DNA from: Amaranthus tricolor
Taxonomy: Eukaryota > Streptophyta > Magnoliopsida > Caryophyllales > Amaranthaceae
Assembly (NCBI RefSeq): GCF_026212465.1
Contig: NC_080063.1
Location: forward strand, 1,056,501-1,120,500
Direction: 5' to 3'
DNA length: 64,000 bases
Below, one piece after another: positions 31,487-40,745 of the stretch. Made by a program: the position numbers and the translations under genes. Each line of letters opens with the position of its first letter. Within the stretch, counting starts at the first letter, position 1. The notes beneath the pieces were generated by a model. That model was not told where the DNA came from. It saw only the letters and a list, made by a program, of their open reading frames with translations, and ran no database searches.

Positions 31487-32735
31487 TTACGAAATGGAAC
31501 CAGATCCAAAACCAAACAAAACAGAACAAAATAAATTTTCATCCTCCAAAAATCTTCAAACTACCCTATCCATTTCAAACAAATTTACTCAACTAAATGA
31601 TTTTCCCCCACTTCCATATTCACAAATTGTTCAAGAGCCTACTACACAAAATATTATTTCAAATTCAAAACAAAAAGAACCAACTACAAAAATACCAACA
31701 CAAAGCTTTACCAAATCTGCATACATTACAAAAACCGAAATAGAAAATGTATATCTCACTAATTTTACAATTCCTCAAAGCCCACAAATTATTAATTCCA
31801 TCAATCAAAAAACTTTTCCAAAAGGTTGCGAATGGATACCAGAAAATCGTTTTAAAACTCAAAGGTTTTATGAATTTATTTTAGTAGATTCAAACTCTGT
31901 TGAAATCCAACATATCAAGGATTCTTCAGAAAAAATAATTTATTCAAAATGTATTTTTAAGAAAATTATTTCGTCTGTAGAATGGGGAGACCCTTATGCA
32001 GAACGAATTTTTTCAAAAAGATTTTTCCCTCAAAATTACTCATACTATGATTACAAAATGGCCTGGTATAGAGCATTTTTATTCAGACCATTTGATCATT
32101 CATGGTTTTTTATATTTGACAAATATTGTCCAAAGAAATATCCTATGTGGTTTTATCATTGGTGGTATTTATTTGGACCAACTCCTCAAATTTATCCAAA
32201 AGAATGCAATGAGGGTTTCACAACTTTTGTTGCCAATTCAAATTATCAAGCTTATGAAACTCCAGTCATGTTTCATGCAGAATTTAAAATTCCATGGATT
32301 CTATGTTGGAGTTACTGTCTCAAACAACACCTTCCACGTCCATATCCATATTCATTAATAAGAGAATTCAAAATTAAATGGTGGGACAAATTTACCTTAG
32401 AAATTTGTTCAACAAAAAATGTTATCTCCTTTTTTCAAACCGGTATAAAAATGGAATACCAATCTCCATCAACCACCAACAAACCTTCACCCTCAAAAGC
32501 AACATCAAATTCAAACTCTCCTCAACACAATAAAAATCCCAAAGTAGAAAGTCCAAATTCAGAATCATTATCTAAAGTCCAGAAAGCTATTCTCAAAAAG
32601 ATTCTTGAAGATCCACAATATGCAAAGAAAATATTATCAGAAGAATCCTCTGATGAGATTTTATCGGAGTTTTCAAATGAGTCTTATGATCCAACATTTG
32701 GTGGCCCATTTGCTCAAGATCCATACGACTTTTAA
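31431..32735 (+). CDS. ORF2 protein, function unknown, unit 3
   Basis: Intact 434-aa copy of the L297 type, last complete ORF of the tandem block. It is followed by an intergenic region cut at the primer-binding site, so transcripts of this unit could still reach the poly(A) signal at 33170-33175. Confidence 0.88.
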   Translation: MPRKKNQQEKLKGFQSSDDYEMEPDPKPNKTEQNKFSSSKNLQTTLSISNKFTQLNDFPPLPYSQIVQEPTTQNIISNSKQKEPTTKIPTQSFTKSAYITKTEIENVYLTNFTIPQSPQIINSINQKTFPKGCEWIPENRFKTQRFYEFILVDSNSVEIQHIKDSSEKIIYSKCIFKKIISSVEWGDPYAERIFSKRFFPQNYSYYDYKMAWYRAFLFRPFDHSWFFIFDKYCPKKYPMWFYHWWYLFGPTPQIYPKECNEGFTTFVANSNYQAYETPVMFHAEFKIPWILCWSYCLKQHLPRPYPYSLIREFKIKWWDKFTLEICSTKNVISFFQTGIKMEYQSPSTTNKPSPSKATSNSNSPQHNKNPKVESPNSESLSKVQKAILKKILEDPQYAKKILSEESSDEILSEFSNESYDPTFGGPFAQDPYDF

Positions 32736-33283
32736 TATTGAGTTCACAAAAGTTCAATTCAAATGTTCAACAACTCAAATTAATTCATCCGGAAGCACAA
32801 ACGTAAGCAATGACGAAATCAAAAGTATCATTCAAATGTTCAACAACTCAAATTAATTCATCCGGAAGCACAAACGTAAGCAATGACGAAATCAAAAGCA
32901 TCTCCAACAGTAATTCAAAGCATCTTCAACAGTAAAGCATCTCCAACAGTGATTCAAAGCATCTTCAACAGTAAAGCATCTTCAATAGTAATTCAAAGCA
33001 TCTTCTACAGTATTATAGTGTAACTTTAATAATTATGTTTGTACTATTTCTCTTTAATTTCTTATTGGAAGAGCAGATTGCACCTTATCTCTTCCTTTGT
33101 GTATAAATAAAGTGTCTAGCTCTAAGATGAGAGCATCCTGTAATTTTCTTTTGTTTAAGTCTTATCTCAAATAAATCTAACTTTCTTTACTTATCTTATT
33201 ATTATCAATTATATAATAAGATTTATATCCACAAAATTATTAAATTATTTTCTCTATCGATCCTGTACTCCCTATTGGTATCA
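32736..33283 (+). promoter_or_regulatory. Viral intergenic region, truncated at the primer site
   Basis: The two as-1-like sites (32801-32815, 32874-32888), the 39-bp repeats, the TATA box (33102-33109) and AATAAA (33170-33175) are intact. The primer-binding site stops after its first 8 nt (TGGTATCA, 33276-33283). It could still promote or terminate transcription but cannot prime reverse transcription. Confidence 0.85.
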
Positions 33284-33460
33284 AATGAAGAATGAACGAT
33301 GAAGAATGAACAAGGATTAATTGTGCATTTATTAATTGTGCATTTATTAAATTGCATTTATTGTTTTTGACGAATGAACGATATCTTCATTGTTCATTAA
33401 ATGCACAACTTTATTATTGTGTTGAAAATATTTTTATCAGGTATATTATTATAGATAAAT
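33284..33460. other. Junction filler 1: patchwork of minisatellite and viral leader
   Basis: No gene. 33284-33316 is a minisatellite piece (aatgaagaatgaacgatgaa type) in the orientation of the right array. Next come two overlapping copies of the viral leader motif attaattgtgcatttatta (source about 10716-10735), then a further minisatellite scrap (tgacgaatgaacgat near 33368) and about 60 bp of A/T-rich sequence I cannot place. Such chopped, locally copied inserts are typical of templated end joining. Confidence 0.8.
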
Positions 33461-35678
33461 TGCTCAAAGAATTTTTAGAAAAATAGCTGAACATGATACA
33501 GATAAAGAACAAGCTCTTAATAATACTACTTATGGAGGACTTTTCGCTTTCATTAAAAAGGAAGGTCTTTCTTTATGTGAAGAACTCAAACTCCAAGCCA
33601 AATATACCTCTGAAAAGAAACAATCTAGGAAAGAAATTGGATGTTTCTGTGAAGCATTTGGTATGGAAGCTATTAGAGCTCCCTCTACAAAAAAGAAAAT
33701 TAAAAAACAATTTTCTAAATTTTCAAAAGATAAAAATAAAAATTCTTATCCTTCTTATTATCGAAAGAAACGAGGAAAGAAAAATTTCGGAAATTTCCGA
33801 AAATCAAACAAAGCTTTCAAAATCTTTTGTTATTCGTGTGGAAAACCTGGACATAAAGCAAATGCTTGTACCACAAAGAAAAAGATTCAAGAATTATTTA
33901 TTAACGACTCTGAGCTAGGAGATAAAATATCCAAAATATTATTACAAACCCCTGAGTCTACTTCTTCTTCTTCTTCAGAAAAGGAAGATGACGAAATTTT
34001 ACAAATTAATGATCAAACTTCTGATTCTGAATCTTCGATTTCTTCCTCTCCTATCAAATGCATTAATGTTTTAACAGATAAAGAGAAAAATGTGGAATTT
34101 CTTTTTGATCTCGTTGACAAAATCCAAGATAAAGAGATCAAAAGAGAAACCCTTTTGAAACTCAAAACTATGGTTTTGGGTGAAACCTCTACCTCTAAAA
34201 ACAAAGAAAGTATTCCAATTCCTCAAATTGAACCTTTCAATATTTCAAAATTATTAGAAAAATACTCTTCCAAAGAAATGACTTCTAAATTAATTCCTAT
34301 TAAGAATCAAACTCTTTCGGTCAAAGATCTTCAACTTGAAATAAATAAAATCAAAGAAGACATCATTTCTATCAAAAATAGTTTAAAGCATTTAGAAATC
34401 AAAGATTTCGAACTTGAAACAAAATTATCTATTTTAGAAAACCCCATCTATAAAGAAAATCTTTCTTTGGGAAAAGAGAAAGTTAATGGGGATGATGATG
34501 ATTTTATCACTGTTATTAATAAAATTAATTTTCAAAAATGGTATGCACCAGTTACTTTTCAAATTGGAGATTTTCAAAAAACCTATATTGCTTTAATTGA
34601 TAGTGGAGCGGATCAAAATTGCTTAAGGGAAGGATTAGTCCCAACTAAATTTTATGAAAAAACAAAAACTCGGTTATATAGTGCAAATAGTTCACCCATG
34701 GATATTAAATATAAAATTTCAAAAGGAAAGATCATAAATGAAAATTATAGTTTTACTAATACTTTCATTATTATTAATGATATTAAGGAAGAAATAATAT
34801 TAGGCACTCCCTTTTTAACACAAATTTATCCTTTTTGGGTTGATGACAAAGGTGTTCATACAAAAATTTTAGGGAAACAATTATCATTTCCTTTTTTAAG
34901 TCCCATGTTACAAAAAGATATTAATTTATTACAAAATTCTTCAGTAATACAAAGTATAAATTTAATAAAACAAAAAGAATTTCAAATTTCTTCTTTAAAA
35001 GAAGAAATTTCTTTTCAAAGGATTGAAGAACAATTACAACAATCAAAATTGCAACAAAAAATTTTTAATTTAGAAAATATTTTTAAATCAAAAGTTTGTG
35101 CTGATATTCCAAATGCCTTTTGGGATAGAAAAAGGCATATTGTCACATTGCCATATGAAAAAGATTTCTCTGAAAAAAATATTCCTACAAAAGCTAGACC
35201 CATCCAAATGAATTCTGAGCATCTTGAATTCTGCAAGAAAGAAATTCAAACTCTTTTAGATAAAAAATTAATAACTCCATCCAAATCTCCTTGGAGCTGT
35301 GCAGCATTTTATGTTATGAATGCAGCAGAAAAAGAAAGAGGAGTTCCTAGATTAGTTATTAATTACAAACCTTTAAACAAAGTTCTTCAATGGATAAGAT
35401 ATCCAATCCCAAATAAAAGAGATTTAATTAATCGCTTATATAAAGCCAAAATATTTTCAAAATTTGATATGAAATCTGGTTTCTGGCAAATACAAATTGC
35501 TAAAGAAGATAGGTATAAAACTGCATTCACGGTACCATTTGGACATTATGAGTGGAATGTAATGCCTTTTGGACTTAAAAATGCTCCTTCTGAATTTCAA
35601 CATATAATGAATGATATTTTCAATCAATTTTCTTCATTCATAATTGTTTATATAGATGATGTTTTAATTTTTTCTCAT
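33461..35678 (+). mobile_element. EPRV sense fragment (zinc finger to RT)
   Basis: Matches unit 1 positions 13360-15577 on the + strand (constant offset 20101). It is joined head-on to the inverted copy with shared tcat at 35675-35678. Confidence 0.93.
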
Positions 35679-35681
35679 TAA
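33461..35681 (+). pseudogene. ORF1 fragment: CP end, CCHC finger, PR, RT
   Basis: Open throughout. It includes the zinc finger (33828-33869), the protease aspartate codon (34599) and YIDD (35649-35660). It lacks MP, most of CP, and RNase H. A stop arises by chance at 35679-35681, right after the join. The first internal ATG is at 33663. One private change is L to F (T at 35084). There is no upstream viral promoter directly attached other than the truncated one at 32736-33283, about 0.2 kb away across filler 1. Confidence 0.9.
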
Positions 35682-38600
35682 TTTGTAAAATTTCGTCATC
35701 TTCCTTTTCTGAAGAAGAAGAAGAAGTAGACTCAGGGGTTTGTAATAATATTTTGGATATTTTATCTCCTAGCTCAGAGTCGTTAATAAATAATTCTTGA
35801 ATCTTTTTCTTTGTGGTACAAGCATTTGCTTTATGTCCAGGTTTTCCACACGAATAACAAAAGATTTTGAAAGCTTTGTTTGATTTTCGGAAATTTCCGA
35901 AATTTTTCTTTCCTCGTTTCTTTCGATAATAAGAAGGATAAGAATTTTTATTTTTATCTTTTGAAAATTTAGAAAATTGTTTTTTAATTTTCTTTTTTGT
36001 AGAGGGAGCTCTAATAGCTTCCATACCAAATGCTTCACAGAAACATCCAATTTCTTTCCTAGATTGTTTCTTTTCAGAGGTATATTTGGCTTGGAGTTTG
36101 AGTTCTTCACATAAAGAAAGACCTTCCTTTTTAATGAAAGCGAAAAGTCCTCCATAAGTAGTATTATTAAGAGCTTGTTCTTTATCTGTATCATGTTCAG
36201 CTATTTTTCTAAAAATTCTTTGAGCAAATAATTTTGGTAGTCCTGATATAAATTTTTCTTTCCAAAAACTTTGATTGCAATCTTGTCTTTGTAAAACATA
36301 ACTAAAGAAGGTATCTTTATACCATCTATAGTCACTTAAAGTTGGGCAACGTAAATTTTGTAAAATCGTTTCTCCAGAAGAAAGAGTTTGAGTAGGGTTA
36401 CCGACAAAATGAAAGGCAATAACTATGATTAAGAAATCACAGCAGTCAGATTTTTGAAATACATTTCCTTGATCATCCATGATGTCAGTAACGTGATTCA
36501 AAATTTCTAATCTGTCTTGTAAAGTGAGAAGATTATCCCACCAGTTTTTTAATTGCCCAGTAAAACCTGATATAATAAAACCAAAAATTATTTGTTCATC
36601 CAAAGGTTTTGCCTTGTAAGCTACAATAGCCATTCCCATATTTTGAAGAGTATTAAGAATTTCATAATCAGATTTTCCATCTATGTTCCATTCATGGATC
36701 ATATCTGGGGAAAAGGATTTGGAGGTAAATGTAGACCTTTCTTCATATTGAAGATCAACAGGAGTAGGCCTAGGATAATAGTTTTTTGTAGGGATATTCT
36801 TCCAAGATGATCGTATTTTATTAATTTGATGAGGATCATTATCAGATTCTTGAAATTGCTTTGCAACTTTTGAAATGATTAAAGACTCAGAATTTTCTTC
36901 ATCAGAAGATATCTCTGAACTTTGATATTTACTCAAAACCTTAATATGACTTGGACTATCTGCTAATTTTTGTAAAGATTTTTGAATTTTATCTAACACT
37001 GCAGAATTAGAGTTAGAAGAAGTAAAACCATTTTTTGGAAACATTTGAGTCATAGGTATAGTTAATCCTGGTGGTTTGAAATGCGGTGCAGAAACCTTAT
37101 TAGATCCTAATGATGCAATCGTATTAGGGGCTATGGATCTAGAGGTTTCTTTTTGTAAATTATCAACCTTATTTGAAAGTTGATCTACTTGTGTAGCAAC
37201 GGTATGAAGGATTTGATTTGTAAAATTATTTTGATGATAAATTTTAATGATGTCTTCTACATTTGGAGTTTTATCTGTTTGATCTACTCTTCCTTCTTTA
37301 AAAGGACTAGCCTTTATTTCACGGTCATAATAGGGAAAAGTAATATTTTGTAATGGTGGATGAACTGAACTAATTGTTTGTCCATCCTTCAAAACCCAAT
37401 TTTTTTGAAGTTTGGTTTGTACAAATATGTGATTTTGAGAATATGGATTAGCAATACCTTGTTTTTCACAAAACAATAAAAACCATGTAAAAAACGGGAT
37501 ATTAATTTGAATAGTATTCATATCTTTATACCATACATCTCTTATTGAGTCTTTAAAGGAGCGAGAAAAAGATCTAAACCAATCTCGATGTTCAGCATTG
37601 TGAGAGGAATTAAATTCATCTCTTAGATAGTTTTTATCTATTTCAAAATCTTTAGTAATTGTATTGATAGAGTCAAAATTTTGCATATCAGACATTGTGG
37701 GAGATGCAGGTCTAGATGAAGAGATTTGAGAAGTTTGAGAAGCATTTGCTTCATATTCAGGAATAGGAGATTTATATCTGACTTTGATTGGTTCAGAAAT
37801 GACTGAAGTTGTTTTTTGAGGAAAAGAAAAAGATCTTCGTGGATAGTTGGAAGAAGAAGTACAAGGAGAACTAGATAATTCTCTCATAGACCCAAACCTT
37901 ATAAGAACTTTATTTTCGTCTTCCTCAATGCATTCTATTTCTTGTCTTATGTTTCTAGGAGGCATTGGATTTGAGAATTGAAATGTCTCAGGAATAGAAA
38001 TTTGATCCCATCTCAAGGTTTTTGCTGTAGAAACTATTGATTTAGTATTCTCAGCATGAACCTCTATAAAAATAGTTTCTTCTTTTGAAGAAGCCTCATG
38101 TATGAATTTTGGATTAACTGTGGAATTCATTAATCTAAAATAAACACGGAAAACAATTGCAAAATTTCTAGCAAACTCTTTAAATTTATTATTTAAAATT
38201 TGAATATCTAAAATTAATGAAGATAAGATTAATGGGTCTTGAAGATCTACTGTAAAGTTTGGAAAACAATTGAAATATATTGGGCCATTACAGATATTAG
38301 TTTGAATCATAGCCAAAACAGAATCTTTATAATTATTAAGTCGATCGTCTCTGAGAGCTAGGAAAATTGGACAATCAACTCCTTTATGAACTAATGGTTT
38401 TATTCCTATTTGAACAAGGCCAAAATGAATGAATCTAAATCTGTGTTTGAGATAAGCTTTAATGCTGGATTCTGAAAGTAAATGCATAGTTTCAGATTCT
38501 TTTTGAATGCTTCTAGTCTCTTCATGAGTTTTGATGCTAAATGCAGTCTTAAAATCAGTAATGCCTATATGATAAATTTTTGTAAGATTTTCTTTTGGAA

Positions 38601-38700
38601 TTTCCCAATTTGAAAAGTTCTTTTCTATATGAACTTCACTACTTTGAATTATATTATTAGGTGATCCTAAACTAATAGCTTTCCTTAACCAGTTTGCCAT
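35638..38700 (-). pseudogene. ORF1 N-terminal part (MP, CP, CCHC) with chimeric tail
   Basis: ORF1 codons 1 to about 1008, unmutated, carrying the movement protein, aromatic segment, capsid region and zinc finger. It ends at 35675. The frame then reads about 12 foreign codons on the complement of the sense fragment to a stop at 35638-35640. PR, RT and RNase H are missing, so it could give only a movement/capsid protein. Its own promoter and primer site lie upstream (38701-39440), so transcription is possible in principle. Confidence 0.9.
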
Positions 38701-39440
38701 TAATAAATTAAATGTTGCATAAACTAAATATGACTGAATTGAATGGGAACAGTGGGACCACCTAACCGAGAACACCAAGACTTAAAATGGCTTACCAACA
38801 ACTTAATTAGGCTGACCAAGCACTTTACCAACACTCAATACAAATGCAATTTAATAAATGCACAATTAATCAATTTAATAACTTACTGGCTCTGATACCA
38901 ATAGGGAGTACAGGATCGATAGAGAAAATAATTTAATAATTTTGTGGATATAAATCTTATTATATAATTGATAATAATAAGATAAGTAAAGAAAGTTAGA
39001 TTTATTTGAGATAAGACTTAAACAAAAGAAAATTACAGGATGCTCTCATCTTAGAGCTAGACACTTTATTTATACACAAAGGAAGAGATAAGGTGCAATC
39101 TGCTCTTCCAATAAGAAATTAAAGAGAAATAGTACAAACATAATTATTAAAGTTACACTATAATACTGTAGAAGATGCTTTGAATTACTATTGAAGATGC
39201 TTTACTGTTGAAGATGCTTTGAATCACTGTTGGAGATGCTTTACTGTTGAAGATGCTTTGAATTACTGTTGGAGATGCTTTTGATTTCGTCATTGCTTAC
39301 GTTTGTGCTTCCGGATGAATTAATTTGAGTTGTTGAACATTTGAATGATACTTTTGATTTCGTCATTGCTTACGTTTGTGCTTCCGGATGAATTAATTTG
39401 AGTTGTTGAACATTTGAATTGAACTTTTGTGAACTCAATA
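38701..39440 (-). promoter_or_regulatory. Viral intergenic region, inverted copy
   Basis: Complete and in the same order, on the - strand: as-1-like sites 39361-39375 and 39288-39302, TATA box 39067-39074, AATAAA 39001-39006, primer-binding site 38887-38900, uORF 38700-38720. It carries G-type repeats (both ccggaagc). Confidence 0.87.
38887..38900 (-). promoter_or_regulatory. tRNA-Met primer-binding site, inverted copy
   Basis: The complement reads TGGTATCAGAGCCA, intact. So this copy was not opened at the primer site, unlike the ends at 33283 and 46334. Confidence 0.92.
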
Positions 39441-40745
39441 TTAAAAGTCGTATGGATCTTGAGCAAATGGGCCACCAAATGTTGGATCATAAGACTCATT
39501 TGAAAACTCCGATAAAATCTCATCAGAGGATTCTTCTGATAATATTTTCTTTGCATATTGTGGATCTTCAAGAATCTTTTTGAGAATAGCTTTCTGGACT
39601 TTAGATAATGATTCTGAATTTGGACTTTCTACTTTGGGATTTTTATTGTGTTGAGGAGAGTTTGAATTTGATGTTGCTTTTGAGGGTGAAGGTTTGTTGG
39701 TGGTTGATGGAGATTGGTATTCCATTTTTATACCGGTTTGAAAAAAGGAGATAACATTTTTTGTTGAACAAATTTCTAAGGTAAATTTGTCCCACCATTT
39801 AATTTTGAATTCTCTTATTAATGAATATGGATATGGACGTGGAAGGTGTTGTTTGAGACAGTAACTCCAACATAGAATCCATGGAATTTTAAATTCTGCA
39901 TGAAACATGACTGGAGTTTCATAAGCTTGATAATTTGAATTGGCAACAAAAGTTGTGAAACCCTCATTGCATTCTTTTGGATAAATTTGAGGAGTTGGTC
40001 CAAATAAATACCACCAATGATAAAACCACATAGGATATTTCTTTGGACAATATTTGTCAAATATAAAAAACCATGAATGATCAAATGGTCTGAATAAAAA
40101 TGCTCTATACCAGGCCATTTTGTAATCATAGTATGAGTAATTTTGAGGGAAAAATCTTTTTGAAAAAATTCGTTCTGCATAAGGGTCTCCCCATTCTACA
40201 GACGAAATAATTTTCTTAAAAATACATTTTGAATAAATTATTTTTTCTGAAGAATCCTTGATATGTTGGATTTCAACAGAGTTTGAATCTACTAAAATAA
40301 ATTCATAAAACCTTTGAGTTTTAAAACGATTTTCTGGTATCCATTCGCAACCTTTTGGAAAAGTTTTTTGATTGATGGAATTAATAATTTGTGGGCTTTG
40401 AGGAATTGTAAAATTAGTGAGATATACATTTTCTATTTCGGTTTTTGTAATGTATGCAGATTTGGTAAAGCTTTGTGTTGGTATTTTTGTAGTTGGTTCT
40501 TTTTGTTTTGAATTTGAAATAATATTTTGTGTAGTAGGCTCTTGAACAATTTGTGAATATGGAAGTGGGGGAAAATCATTTAGTTGAGTAAATTTGTTTG
40601 AAATGGATAGGGTAGTTTGAAGATTTTTGGAGGATGAAAATTTATTTTGTTCTGTTTTGTTTGGTTTTGGATCTGGTTCCATTTCGTAATCATCTGAACT
40701 CTGGAACCCTTTGAGTTTTTCTTGCTGATTCTTCTTCCTTGGCAT
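39441..40745 (-). CDS. ORF2 protein, function unknown, inverted copy
   Basis: Intact 434 aa, L297 type, overlapping the end of the inverted ORF1 C-terminal part by 56 nt as in the other units. It is the only full-length gene left undamaged in this copy. Confidence 0.87.
   Translation of the reverse strand: MPRKKNQQEKLKGFQSSDDYEMEPDPKPNKTEQNKFSSSKNLQTTLSISNKFTQLNDFPPLPYSQIVQEPTTQNIISNSKQKEPTTKIPTQSFTKSAYITKTEIENVYLTNFTIPQSPQIINSINQKTFPKGCEWIPENRFKTQRFYEFILVDSNSVEIQHIKDSSEKIIYSKCIFKKIISSVEWGDPYAERIFSKRFFPQNYSYYDYKMAWYRAFLFRPFDHSWFFIFDKYCPKKYPMWFYHWWYLFGPTPQIYPKECNEGFTTFVANSNYQAYETPVMFHAEFKIPWILCWSYCLKQHLPRPYPYSLIREFKIKWWDKFTLEICSTKNVISFFQTGIKMEYQSPSTTNKPSPSKATSNSNSPQHNKNPKVESPNSESLSKVQKAILKKILEDPQYAKKILSEESSDEILSEFSNESYDPTFGGPFAQDPYDF

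Larger units (their letters stand above)
9741..33283 (+). mobile_element. Endogenous caulimovirid, head-to-tail tandem of 3.13 genomes
   Basis: A 7530-bp unit repeats exactly (ORF1 starts at 10886, 18416, 25946; ORF2 at 16371, 23901, 31431). The block starts inside ORF2 (codon 301) and ends 8 nt into the primer-binding site of a fourth unit. Gene content (MP, CP with CCHC finger, PR, RT, RNase H, no integrase, no LTR) and the tRNA-Met primer site are diagnostic of Caulimoviridae. Two ORFs, with ORF2 after RNase H, fit the florendovirus-type endogenous group; that genus-level call is from memory of the family, not an alignment. Copies differ by few substitutions: 12212/19742 (I to L), 13607/21137 (Q to K), 15969/23499 (P to L), 13530/28590 (R to K), 17259/24789 (F to L in ORF2), 10202 and 17732 versus 25262. 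This means recent integration as a concatemer, recent local amplification, or homogenisation. Confidence 0.94.

Noticed and set aside
9741..33283. The 7530-bp spacing as long terminal repeats of a larger element
   Set aside because: The repeated unit is the entire genome, with no non-repeated interior.
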